Positions 1 to 6,735 of a stretch of DNA of 13,384 bases are shown here, in pieces. Both the position numbers and the translations under genes were made by a program. The notes beneath the pieces are model-generated. The model was not told where the DNA came from. It searched no databases and was given only the letters and a program-made list of their open reading frames with translations. The stretch comes from an uncultured Phascolarctobacterium sp. (lineage in GTDB: Bacteria > Bacillota > Negativicutes > Acidaminococcales > Acidaminococcaceae): contig CAMFET010000012.1 of assembly GCA_945949475.1 (NCBI GenBank), positions 1 through 13,384 on the forward strand, given 5' to 3'. Within the stretch, counting starts at the first letter, position 1. Each line of letters begins with the position of its first letter.

Positions 1-120
1 AAGCGCTTGGATGACCCCCGCTATATTGAAAAATTAGCGCGTGAGGATTACAATATGGTGGGTAAAAACGAGGTGCCGCTTTTCATTGTTGATGAACAAA
101 AGCAAGCAGAACAAAAGTGA
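1..120 (+). CDS. divIC: Septum formation initiator (DivIC/FtsB family), C-terminal fragment
   Basis: Only the last 39 codons are present, in frame from base 1 to the TGA at 118-120. The visible part reads as the conserved tail of DivIC/FtsB proteins: a stretch beginning RLDDPRYIEKLAREDY, then MVGKNEVPLFIV and a charged end. In this family a single membrane span and a coiled coil precede this tail, and the protein joins FtsL and DivIB/FtsQ in the divisome; those parts lie outside the window. Its position just before a YabR-type S1 protein matches Bacillus-type gene order and supports the call. The terminator's left arm overlaps its last codons, so the final residues (KQAEQK) are encoded by the hairpin itself. 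Identification rests on a short segment plus synteny. Confidence 0.8.
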   Translation, partial: KRLDDPRYIEKLAREDYNMVGKNEVPLFIVDEQKQAEQK

Positions 121-142
121 GATACTTTGTTCTGCTTTTTTT
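104..142 (+). terminator. Rho-independent terminator overlapping the divIC 3' end
   Basis: A perfect 12-bp stem (AAGCAGAACAAA at 104-115 pairing with 126-137) encloses a 10-base loop that contains the divIC stop codon, and a T run follows at 136-142. The left arm is coding sequence. It ends the divIC transcript immediately before the yabR promoter. Confidence 0.9.
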
Positions 143-143
143 G

Positions 144-173
144 TTGACACTTATTAAAATTTAAGAGTATAAT
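144..173 (+). promoter_or_regulatory. Sigma-A promoter for yabR
   Basis: A consensus -35 box TTGACA (144-149) and a consensus -10 box TATAAT (168-173) are separated by 18 bp. The promoter starts directly after the divIC terminator and lies about 40 bases upstream of the yabR start, so yabR (and perhaps tilS-hpt) has its own strong transcription start. Confidence 0.88.
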
Positions 174-214
174 ACAATAGTATCAAAGATTTTTTAAGGG
201 GGATTTTTGTCTCG

Positions 215-667
215 ATGTCACTTGAAGTAGGTGCAATTGTAGAGGGTGAAGTCACTGGCATCACCAATTTTGGCGCTTTTGTCCAATTACCGGAGGGCAA
301 GGTTGGCCTGATTCATATTTCTGAGGTATCCAATGTTTATGTTAAGGATGTGCATGACTTTTTAAAAGAGCATGATAAGGTTAAGGTGAAGGTCTTAAGT
401 ATCGACGAGCGTGGTAAGATTGGCTTGTCCATTAAACAGCTGACACCGCCGGCTCCGGCAGCGCCCCAACCCAAACCCCAACGTCCACAAAACGAAAATC
501 GTGAACGTCGCGTAGGTGTACGCACCCAGAACGCTCGTCCGGTGTCTCCGCTTACTTTTGAGGATAAGCTTTCTAAATTCTTAAAGGACAGCGATGACAG
601 AATGCTGGACTTAAAACGCAATACAGAATCTAAACGTGGCGGTCGTGGCGCTAGACGCGAAAGATAA
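215..667 (+). CDS. yabR: S1-domain RNA-binding protein (YabR / general stress protein 13-like)
   Basis: This 150-aa cytoplasmic protein has one S1 RNA-binding domain at about residues 3-75. The classic pattern is visible: VGAIVEGEVTGITNFGAFVQL, then GLIHISE, and a closing KIGLSIKQL strand. Residues ~77-95 are rich in Pro, Ala and Gln, and the rest is a basic tail ending in an Arg/Gly-rich stretch, so the C-terminal half probably acts as a disordered nucleic-acid-binding extension. The ATG at 215 follows an AAGGGGGA Shine-Dalgarno at 196-203; no better in-frame start lies upstream. In Bacillus the equivalent gene also follows divIC. Binding to RNA or the ribosome is family knowledge; the specific target is unknown. 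Confidence 0.88.
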   Translation: MSLEVGAIVEGEVTGITNFGAFVQLPEGKVGLIHISEVSNVYVKDVHDFLKEHDKVKVKVLSIDERGKIGLSIKQLTPPAPAAPQPKPQRPQNENRERRVGVRTQNARPVSPLTFEDKLSKFLKDSDDRMLDLKRNTESKRGGRGARRER

Positions 668-679
668 GCATGGATGAAC

Positions 680-701
680 AGGGCACTCTACAGGGTGCCC
701 T
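680..701 (+). terminator. Hairpin after yabR, possible weak terminator
   Basis: AGGGCACTC (680-688) pairs with 693-701, with one T-G wobble and a 4-base loop. It is followed only by TTAATTA, not a proper T run. It could be a weak or partial terminator that lets some transcription continue into tilS, or a 3' stabilising hairpin. Confidence 0.45.
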
Positions 702-740
702 TAATTATCGTGCGAGCATCCGGAGCAGAAGGGAGCTGCT

Positions 741-1784
741 ATGGTAATCAATCCCTTAGTTTTTAAAGTGCATAAGGCCTTGCGTGCAAGCCTTGCTCAG
801 GATGAGCATTATCTGTTAGCAGTAAGCGGTGGCTCCGACAGCATGGCTTTGCTAGCAGCCTGCTGGCAGCTGCAAAGTGAGGGCTGGGGTCGCTATAGCG
901 TGTGCCATGTGGAGCATGGGCTCAGAGGTGAGGAGTCACTGCGCGACATGGAGCTTGTGCAGCGCTTTTGTGCTGAGCGCCAGCTGCCCTGCTATGTGCA
1001 ACGTGTGCAGGTGCGGGAGCTGGCCGCAAGGGAGCATCTGTCTATTGAGGCAGCGGCTAGGAAGCTGCGCCACAAGGCGTTGACGGATACTATGCAGCGA
1101 CTAGGAGCATATGCGATTGTCTTCGCCCATAATCTGGACGACCAAGCGGAGACGGTGCTGCTACGCATCCTTAGGGGCACGAGCCTGACAGGCCTGTGTG
1201 GTATTCGCGCCTTTAGCGACAGCGGTTTACATCCACTTTTAGGTTTTCGCCACAGAGAGCTGGCGGAATACTGCCAGCTAATGGGTGTGGCGTACTGCCA
1301 CGACAGCACCAATGATGATGTGGCCTTTGCTCGTAATAGAGTGCGTCATGAGCTTTTGCCCTATCTGGAGCAGCATTTTAATAGCAATATTAAAGAGACG
1401 CTGGCTCGCATGGCCCAGCAGCTGGTGCCGGAGGAGGAGCTTTTGGATGCGCAGGCCTGTGCTGCTTACAGGAAGACTAGGGTAGAAGCCAAGTCCTGCG
1501 CTAGCTCTGCCGATGCTACAGAGAATTATACCGAGTTTATTCAGGGAGCTAGGCCTCGGTACTTGAGCTTTGCTGAGGCTGAGCTTTTGCAGCAGCCAAC
1601 AGCCATCAGGCGGCGCGTAATTAGAGAAGCTTATTATCGTCTAGCCTTTGCCGACCTAGCTTATGAGCGTACCCTAGCTGTGGAGCAGCTGCTGCTTAAC
1701 CGCACAGGCGGCAAGCTAATTCAATTGCCCGGAGGCATTACAGTCCAATATAATAAGCATAAGCTTATTTTTGAAAAACATTAA
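741..1784 (+). CDS. tilS: tRNA(Ile)-lysidine synthetase, short form
   Basis: TilS attaches lysine to C34 of the CAU-anticodon tRNA-Ile, using ATP, so that the tRNA reads AUA instead of AUG; it acts in the cytoplasm and is normally essential. The N-terminal PP-loop ATP pyrophosphatase motif SGGSDS is at residues 29-34. Conserved stretches such as HVEHGLRGEES, EAAARKLRH, AHNLDDQAETVLLRILRG and FARNRVRHELLP follow. The 347-aa protein ends just after an LPGGITV segment, where longer homologues (over 430 aa in E. coli and B. subtilis) continue into a TilS C-terminal domain, so it resembles the short Aquifex-type form. The start ATG has a GAAGGGAG ribosome site at 728-735. It lies 13 bases upstream of hpt, probably co-transcribed. 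Confidence 0.95.
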   Translation: MVINPLVFKVHKALRASLAQDEHYLLAVSGGSDSMALLAACWQLQSEGWGRYSVCHVEHGLRGEESLRDMELVQRFCAERQLPCYVQRVQVRELAAREHLSIEAAARKLRHKALTDTMQRLGAYAIVFAHNLDDQAETVLLRILRGTSLTGLCGIRAFSDSGLHPLLGFRHRELAEYCQLMGVAYCHDSTNDDVAFARNRVRHELLPYLEQHFNSNIKETLARMAQQLVPEEELLDAQACAAYRKTRVEAKSCASSADATENYTEFIQGARPRYLSFAEAELLQQPTAIRRRVIREAYYRLAFADLAYERTLAVEQLLLNRTGGKLIQLPGGITVQYNKHKLIFEKH

Positions 1785-1797
1785 AGGAGCCTTTATT

Positions 1798-2340
1798 ATG
1801 CATGATGATATTAAACAAGTATTACTGACCAAAGAACAGATTGAGCAAAGAGTTGCGGAAATGGGCAAGCAAATTACTGCCGACTATCAGGGTAAGGCTT
1901 TGATTGTAGTAGTGCTCTTGAAGGGCGCTGCTTGGTTTGCTACTGATTTAACCCGTGCAATTGATTTGCCCCTGCGTGTGGATTTTATGGTTGCTTCCTC
2001 CTATGGTAATGGTACTAGCACTACTGGTAATGTTAAGGTAAAGCTGGATATTAGCGAGAATATCGCAGGCAAGCATGTGCTCGTAATTGATGATATTATC
2101 GACAGTGGCGTAACCTTTGCTGCCATTAGCGATATGCTGCGCCAAAACAAGCCTGCTTCCTTAAAGACTGTGGCTTTGTGTGACAAGGCAGACCGTCGCG
2201 TTAATGGTATGGAGGCTGATTATGTGGGCTTCAAAATTCCTGATGAATTTGTTGTTGGCTTTGGCCTTGATTATGCTGGGGATTACCGCAATTTGCCTTA
2301 TATTGGCGTTTTAAAGCCTGCTGTTTACGCTAGAAAATAA
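1798..2340 (+). CDS. hpt: Hypoxanthine phosphoribosyltransferase
   Basis: This 180-aa cytoplasmic purine-salvage enzyme transfers the phosphoribosyl group of PRPP to hypoxanthine and usually guanine, giving IMP/GMP. The PRPP-binding signature VLVIDDIIDSGVT is at about residues 92-104, the pyrophosphate loop region VVLLKGA at 37-43, and the C-terminal VGFGLDYAGDYRNLPYIG segment is typical of bacterial Hpt. I chose ATG 1798 because AAAGGAG at 1783-1789 sits 8 bases before it. An in-frame TTG at 1771 would add nine residues but lies upstream of that site and inside tilS. It follows tilS by 13 bases and precedes ftsH, the same order as in Bacillus, so the tilS-hpt pair is probably one operon. Confidence 0.95.
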   Translation: MHDDIKQVLLTKEQIEQRVAEMGKQITADYQGKALIVVVLLKGAAWFATDLTRAIDLPLRVDFMVASSYGNGTSTTGNVKVKLDISENIAGKHVLVIDDIIDSGVTFAAISDMLRQNKPASLKTVALCDKADRRVNGMEADYVGFKIPDEFVVGFGLDYAGDYRNLPYIGVLKPAVYARK

Positions 2341-2357
2341 AAAGTTTGTAAAAATGG

Positions 2358-2386
2358 TTGCTAGATATCACTTCCTATAATATAAT
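2358..2386 (+). promoter_or_regulatory. Sigma-A promoter for ftsH
   Basis: TTGCTA (2358-2363) and TATAAT (2381-2386) are spaced by 17 bp. A second, overlapping TATAAT occurs at 2376-2381 but leaves only 12 bp. The promoter gives ftsH its own start in addition to any read-through from hpt, after which no terminator is visible. Confidence 0.75.
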
Positions 2387-2422
2387 AAAATATTATCGGT
2401 TAAGTGGAAGGAGGATACGTGC

Positions 2423-4339
2423 TTGAATAAATTTTTTAAGAACGTACTTTTTTATCTGCTGATAATCATGGTAATTATCTGGATGTTTGATTTTTATACC
2501 GAAAAAGGTGCTAAGCCTTCTGAAATAAGCTATACCAGCTTTATGCAGCACGTACAGGCTGATGAAATCAAACAAGTGAAGATTGTTGATAATGTTATCA
2601 GTGGTAAATTAAAGGATGGTAAAGAGTTTTCTACTGTTGCGCCCAATGATAGCAAGCTGGTGGAAAAATTAGAGCAAAAGAATGTTGATATCAAGGCCGA
2701 GCTGCCGCCGCAGCCGCCCTGGTGGATGAGCATTCTAAGCAGTCTGTTGCCCATGCTGATTATCGTGGGCTTATGGTTCATGCTGATGAACCAAGGCGGA
2801 GCAGGCGGTGGCAAGGTGATGAACTTTGGTAAGAGCCGTGCTCGTCGCTATGATGAAGACAATATGAAGATTACCTTCAAGGATGTTGCTGGTGCTGAAG
2901 AGGCCAAGCAGGAGCTGGAAGAGGTAGTTGAATTCTTAAAGAGTCCGCAAAAATATAATGAGCTGGGTGCTAAGATTCCCAAGGGCGTGCTGTTGTATGG
3001 CCCTCCGGGTACTGGTAAAACCCTGCTGGCGAAGGCTGTGGCCGGCGAAGCAGGCGTGCCCTTCTTCAGTATTTCTGGCTCTGACTTCGTAGAAATGTTT
3101 GTAGGCGTGGGTGCTTCCCGCGTGCGCGACCTGTTTGACCAAGCGAAAAAGAGCGCTCCCTGTATTGTGTTCATCGATGAAATCGATGCTGTAGGTCGTC
3201 AGCGTGGCGCTGGTCTTGGCGGTGGCCATGACGAGCGCGAGCAAACCTTGAACCAGTTGTTGGTAGAGATGGATGGCTTTAGCGCTAATGAAGGCATCAT
3301 TATGATTGCTGCTACCAACCGTCCTGATATTCTGGACCCGGCGCTGCTGCGTCCCGGCCGCTTCGACCGTCAAATCGTGGTGGATCGTCCTGATATTAAG
3401 GGTCGTACGGAAATTTTGAAGGTACATTGCAAGGGCAAGCCCGTGGGTCAGGATGTTTCCTTGGATGTTATTGCTCAACGTACTCCCGGCTTCACTGGTG
3501 CGGATTTGTCCAATTTGGTGAATGAAGCAGCTCTTTTGACTGCTCGTCGCGATAAAAAGGTCATCAATATGCCGGAGATGGAAGAGGCTGCTGAACGCGT
3601 TATCATGGGCCCCGAGCGCAAGAGCCGCGTTATCAGTGATAAGGAAAAACGCCTTACCGCTTACCACGAGGGTGGTCACACTATTGTGGGCATGCTCTTG
3701 GAGCACACCGACCCTGTACACAAGGTTACCATTATCCCGCGCGGTCGTGCCGGTGGCTATACCCTGAGCCTGCCTAAGGAGGATAAGTACTATGCAACTC
3801 GCAGCGAGATGCTGGATGAGCTGAAGGTGCTTTTGGGCGGTCGTGTAGCCGAGGCCTTGGTGCTGAAGGAAATTTCCAGTGGCGCTAGCAACGATTTGCA
3901 GCGTGCAACTCAATTGGCACGCCAAATGATTTGCGAATATGGCATGAGCGAGAACATTGGCCCTGTAACCTTTGGCCATCGTCAGGATCAAGTATTCTTG
4001 GGTCGCGACATTGCCCGCGATAAGGATTACAGTGAAGAGGTGGCTGCTGAAATCGATAAGGAAGTACGTGCTTTCATCGAGGATGCTTATGCTGCTACCG
4101 AAAAGCTGCTCAGTGAAAATCTGGATAAGCTCCATGTAATTGCCAAGGCCTTGATTGAAAGAGAAACCTTGGACGAGGAAGAAATCAATCAGCTGCTGAA
4201 ATATGGTCATATCCTGAGTGCGGAAGAAAAGCTGTACTTGGTGCAGCAATCTGTAGCTGAGGAAGAGGCTGCAAATGCAGCTAGCGCAGGTCCGACTGAT
4301 ACCATCAGCGCTCCTGCTGAGGATAATACCCAAGCTTAA
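2423..4339 (+). CDS. ftsH: ATP-dependent zinc metalloprotease FtsH
   Basis: This 638-aa membrane-bound AAA+ protease works as a hexamer that extracts and degrades membrane and short-lived cytosolic proteins. Membrane segments are at about residues 8-24 and 101-123, with a small extracytoplasmic domain between. The AAA domain has Walker A GPPGTGKT (193-200), pore loop FVG (226-228), Walker B IVFIDEID (248-255) and a second region of homology ending in RPGRFDR (310-316). The zinc site HEGGH is at 415-419, with D491 as the likely third ligand. The tail (~615-638) is Ala/Thr-rich and probably flexible. The start is TTG at 2423, eight bases after AAGGAGG (2408-2414); the nearby GTG at 2419 meets a stop after three codons. 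All catalytic residues are intact. Confidence 0.97.
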   Translation: MNKFFKNVLFYLLIIMVIIWMFDFYTEKGAKPSEISYTSFMQHVQADEIKQVKIVDNVISGKLKDGKEFSTVAPNDSKLVEKLEQKNVDIKAELPPQPPWWMSILSSLLPMLIIVGLWFMLMNQGGAGGGKVMNFGKSRARRYDEDNMKITFKDVAGAEEAKQELEEVVEFLKSPQKYNELGAKIPKGVLLYGPPGTGKTLLAKAVAGEAGVPFFSISGSDFVEMFVGVGASRVRDLFDQAKKSAPCIVFIDEIDAVGRQRGAGLGGGHDEREQTLNQLLVEMDGFSANEGIIMIAATNRPDILDPALLRPGRFDRQIVVDRPDIKGRTEILKVHCKGKPVGQDVSLDVIAQRTPGFTGADLSNLVNEAALLTARRDKKVINMPEMEEAAERVIMGPERKSRVISDKEKRLTAYHEGGHTIVGMLLEHTDPVHKVTIIPRGRAGGYTLSLPKEDKYYATRSEMLDELKVLLGGRVAEALVLKEISSGASNDLQRATQLARQMICEYGMSENIGPVTFGHRQDQVFLGRDIARDKDYSEEVAAEIDKEVRAFIEDAYAATEKLLSENLDKLHVIAKALIERETLDEEEINQLLKYGHILSAEEKLYLVQQSVAEEEAANAASAGPTDTISAPAEDNTQA

Positions 4340-4371
4340 TTCTTATATAAAGCTCAACTGAAAAAACTAAC

Positions 4372-4400
4372 GCCCGTAGCATATGCTACGGGCATTTTTT
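4372..4400 (+). terminator. Strong Rho-independent terminator after ftsH
   Basis: A perfect GC-rich stem, GCCCGTAGC (4372-4380) with 4385-4393 around an ATAT loop, is followed by six T residues at 4395-4400. It ends the housekeeping block. Confidence 0.95.
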
Positions 4401-4498
4401 ATGGTTTTAACCAGTTGAACGCTGACGAGTTTCTGATAAGAAATGAGGCAGCATGAAATGTAGAACCGTCCGTTAGACGGTTGATTACGATTTTTTGG

Positions 4499-4529
4499 GC
4501 ATAATACTCAAATGGTGATTATGCTTTTT
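4499..4529 (+). terminator. Terminator-like hairpin in the 4.4-4.7 kb intergenic region
   Basis: The stem GCATAAT (4499-4505) with ATTATGC (4518-4524) and a 12-base loop is followed immediately by five T residues. It is AT-rich and only 7 bp, so it is weaker than the other terminators here. No protein-coding gene ends at it, since the ftsH terminator lies 100 bases upstream; if it works, it ends a short non-coding transcript or attenuates a leader. Confidence 0.5.
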
Positions 4530-4703
4530 GTTAAGAGTGCACATACTAAAGTTTTGTGTATATATTATAATAATTATTGATGAGTACTATGTTTATTTTT
4601 CAATAATAGGTTAGGGGATAAATGTGTTACAAAGAAATAAATGGGTACTCTTGAGCTGGATGTATTATTAAAATGAATATTGACAAAGGAGATGGTTGTT
4701 GTG

Positions 4704-5393
4704 ATGAATAACTATATTATGGCTTATGGTAGACCAGTTAACTGTTTTATTAAGCAGTTTGGTAGAAGCATTCAAACACTCTACCAAATCCCCAATTACT
4801 ACCCAGTGGAGGCGCATGCTTATGAAGAGTATGCACCCGGTCAATTAGTTTTTTCTTGGCATAAAAATGGCAGACTTATCGGTGATGCAGGGGTGATGTT
4901 TGAGGTATTGGATCATCAGCATAGATTGGCTTATTATCCAGTCTATCCTTTGCGTATTGCTAAGCTGCTTTTGCAAAAGTGGGGTATGATCCTTCCGCCT
5001 AAATGGAGCGTATATGCACCTACCACTAAAGCAAAGGGCTCGGCTGTGCATCCTATTAATCGCCAAATGCGCAATCTGTTAGCCTATGCGCGATTATTTG
5101 TGAGCATGCAAAATCGTTTTTCTACGCCCATGCCGTATGGCTTTAAAGAAATTTTTGAACAGCTGCATGACTATCCGGAGCAGGCAATAGATGGCTCAGT
5201 AGTGTCGTTGATCAATAAGGTAATCAGTCAATATGTATGCCTGGAGAGCACTGTTTTCAATTGCAAAAACCTGCGAGAATTTATTATCTATTTGCATAAT
5301 CGCTATCCAAGCATGAAATTTGTTGATAGTGATTTTTCTAATTTGCATAGCATGCTTAAGGAAGAAGAACCTGGTATGAGGTGTTATTTTTAA
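4704..5393 (+). CDS. Hypothetical protein, 229 aa, no recognised family
   Basis: I do not recognise this protein. It has no signal peptide and no clear membrane segment, and is rich in aromatic residues and His (for example YQIPNYYPVEAHAYEEY near residues 27-43 and YYPVYPLR near 77-84). The middle (~85-135) is basic. AAAGGAG at 4685-4691 precedes GTG 4701 (9 bases) and ATG 4704 (12 bases); I list the ATG, but GTG adds only one residue and is equally likely. An in-frame TTG at 4680 lies upstream of the ribosome site. The reading frame is intact over 690 bases, is AT-rich compared with its neighbours and is flanked by AT-rich spacers, which suggests a lineage-specific or acquired gene. It appears to be a single-gene unit, since the next gene has its own promoter. 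Confidence 0.75.
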   Translation: MNNYIMAYGRPVNCFIKQFGRSIQTLYQIPNYYPVEAHAYEEYAPGQLVFSWHKNGRLIGDAGVMFEVLDHQHRLAYYPVYPLRIAKLLLQKWGMILPPKWSVYAPTTKAKGSAVHPINRQMRNLLAYARLFVSMQNRFSTPMPYGFKEIFEQLHDYPEQAIDGSVVSLINKVISQYVCLESTVFNCKNLREFIIYLHNRYPSMKFVDSDFSNLHSMLKEEEPGMRCYF

Positions 5394-5436
5394 ATACAAA
5401 GGCCTTAGGCAAAGTATTGTCAATAAGATAGCACCT

Positions 5437-5464
5437 TTATTTATGCCCTTTTCTGTGCTATAAT
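5437..5464 (+). promoter_or_regulatory. Extended -10 promoter for the alcohol dehydrogenase gene
   Basis: TGCTATAAT (5456-5464) is a perfect extended -10 element, with a weak TTATTT -35 at 5437-5442 (16-bp spacing). A second TATAAT at 5488-5493 lacks both a TG motif and a -35 box and is probably not a promoter on its own. The extended -10 lies about 64 bases upstream of the start codon. Confidence 0.68.
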
Positions 5465-5527
5465 TATTACTATAGATTTTGTGCACGTATAATAATATCG
5501 CAATTATAGATATTGAGGAGGCATAAC

Positions 5528-6646
5528 ATGATCAACACTACTAGCTACACCGTTACCCTTTCATCCTATTCTATTGGCGCCGATGCCTATAAGCAAATTC
5601 CCCATGCAGCACGCTTTTTGGGCAAAAATGTTGTTGTTATTGGTGGTAAAACAGCTCTTTCCAAGGCCAAGGATGCTATTATCGAGGGCGTAGCCGGCTC
5701 CGATATCAAGATTTTGGACTTTATTTGGTACGGCGGTGAATGCACCCACGAAAATAGCCACATGCTGATGGAGCTGCCTGCCGTACAGCAAGCAGATATC
5801 ATCTTTGCTGTGGGTGGCGGTCGTGCCATTGATACTGTAAAATATGCAGCGCATCTCATGGATAAGCCCCTCTTTACCTTCCCAACCGTGGGCTCTAACT
5901 GTGCTGCGTTTTCGGCGCAAGCCATTATGTACTATCCTGGTGGCAGCTATCGCGGCAATTTCCCCACTAAACCCTGCAACCATTGCTTTATCAACTCTGC
6001 GATTATTGCCGATTCTCCTGAGCCCTTGTTCTGGGCCGGCATTGGCGATGCTCTGAGTAAGGAGTTTGAGGTTGTATTTGCGTCCCAGGATGACCAGCTC
6101 TTCCATACAACCCTGTTGGGTCAACAAATTAGCCGTGTCTGCACTGCACCCATCCTGGAAAATGGTAAAAAGGCTTTGGAGGATTTTAGAGCGCACCGCA
6201 ATAGCTTTGAGCTGATTCAGGTTATTTTGGATATTATTATTTCCACGGGCCTGGCTTCTAATTTAACTACCACGGAAGATAATGCCTATTACTATAACAG
6301 CATGCTGGCTCACTGCGTTTATTACGGCTCTACGGTAACGAAAAAGGGGCACAATCACCTGCATGGCGAGGTAGTGGCATTGGGCACCCTGGTACAGGTG
6401 GCTTATGCCGGTGACATGGACATGGTAAAGCGTTTGATGGACTTTAACTATTCCATTGGCCTACCCGTTTGCTTCGATGATGTAGAAATAGAAGAGGACG
6501 AGTTTGAAACCATGTACGAAAAATTCAAGACCTCGGCCGGTTGGAAGCACAAGCCCAAATGCGTGAATAAGGAGCGCTTCTTTGAGGTGATGAAGGAGGT
6601 TAATGCTTTGGGGCGTGCTTATAAATTGGCCCAAGCACAGGCCTAA
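5528..6646 (+). CDS. Iron-containing alcohol dehydrogenase family protein (GldA-like)
   Basis: This 372-aa cytoplasmic NAD(P)-dependent oxidoreductase belongs to the group-III, metal-dependent alcohol dehydrogenases, closest in pattern to glycerol dehydrogenase. The nucleotide-binding loop GGGRAIDTVK is at 96-105. Likely metal ligands are D174 (in GIGDALSKEFE), H262 (LAHCVYYG) and H279 (HLHGEVVALGTLVQ); the 17-residue spacing of the last two equals that of GldA. ATG 5528 follows GAGGAGG (5515-5521) by six bases; an in-frame TTG at 5513 overlaps that site and was rejected. GldA has STDAP where this protein has SNCAA (123-127), so glycerol is an uncertain substrate. No terminator is visible downstream. 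Family membership is secure; the substrate is not. Confidence 0.88.
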   Translation: MINTTSYTVTLSSYSIGADAYKQIPHAARFLGKNVVVIGGKTALSKAKDAIIEGVAGSDIKILDFIWYGGECTHENSHMLMELPAVQQADIIFAVGGGRAIDTVKYAAHLMDKPLFTFPTVGSNCAAFSAQAIMYYPGGSYRGNFPTKPCNHCFINSAIIADSPEPLFWAGIGDALSKEFEVVFASQDDQLFHTTLLGQQISRVCTAPILENGKKALEDFRAHRNSFELIQVILDIIISTGLASNLTTTEDNAYYYNSMLAHCVYYGSTVTKKGHNHLHGEVVALGTLVQVAYAGDMDMVKRLMDFNYSIGLPVCFDDVEIEEDEFETMYEKFKTSAGWKHKPKCVNKERFFEVMKEVNALGRAYKLAQAQA

Positions 6647-6679
6647 AGCAAAAGCACCGAAAAATATCTCAAAAAACTG

Positions 6680-6708
6680 TTGACATGCTGCAGACTATGT
6701 GATAATAT
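6680..6708 (+). promoter_or_regulatory. Promoter of the tRNA-Leu gene
   Basis: A consensus TTGACA (6680-6685) is followed by a -10 region GATAATATAT. TAATAT at 6703-6708 gives 17-bp spacing; GATAAT at 6701-6706, preceded by TGT, gives 15 bp with an extended -10. The tRNA begins about 28 bases further on. Confidence 0.78.
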
Positions 6709-6735
6709 ATATTCGTTGCTGATGCGACAAAAAAT

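Larger units (their letters stand above)
4340..4703 (+). other. Intergenic region with hairpins, between ftsH and an orphan gene
   Basis: After the ftsH terminator about 300 bases carry no recognised gene. A 7-bp hairpin AACCGTC/GACGGTT (4464-4482) has six T residues eight bases downstream (4491-4496). A second hairpin GCATAAT/ATTATGC (4499-4524) is followed at once by TTTTT (4525-4529), which resembles a terminator. A consensus TATAAT lies at 4566-4571 without a good -35 box. Very short ORFs with plausible ribosome sites exist at 4453-4476 (7 codons) and 4622-4654 (10 codons). The region could be a small RNA, an attenuating leader for the gene at 4704 or degenerate sequence. It matches no riboswitch class that I can name. 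Confidence 0.5.

Noticed and set aside
1771..1797. Upstream TTG start for hpt
   Set aside because: It lies before the AAAGGAG ribosome site and within tilS; ATG 1798 has proper spacing.
2936..4333. Long (465-codon) open frame antisense to ftsH
   Set aside because: It lies wholly opposite a clearly conserved gene, has no ribosome site and its translation resembles no protein; it is a by-product of ftsH codon use.
4340..4371. Possible preQ1-type tail (AAAAAACTAA) after ftsH
   Set aside because: No matching stem-loop precedes it and the next element is simply the ftsH terminator.
4420..4450. CTGACGAG followed by a small hairpin, reminiscent of a hammerhead ribozyme core
   Set aside because: The required GAAA segment after stem II is absent (GAGG instead) and no closing stems can be drawn.
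4680..4703. TTG start at 4680 for the 229-aa protein, and TTGACA here as a -35 box
   Set aside because: The start lies upstream of the ribosome site at 4685-4691. The TTGACA at 4679-4684 overlaps the start region and has no -10 before the gene.
5513..5527. TTG start at 5513 for the alcohol dehydrogenase
   Set aside because: It overlaps the GAGGAGG ribosome site; ATG 5528 is correctly spaced and begins the family-like N terminus.
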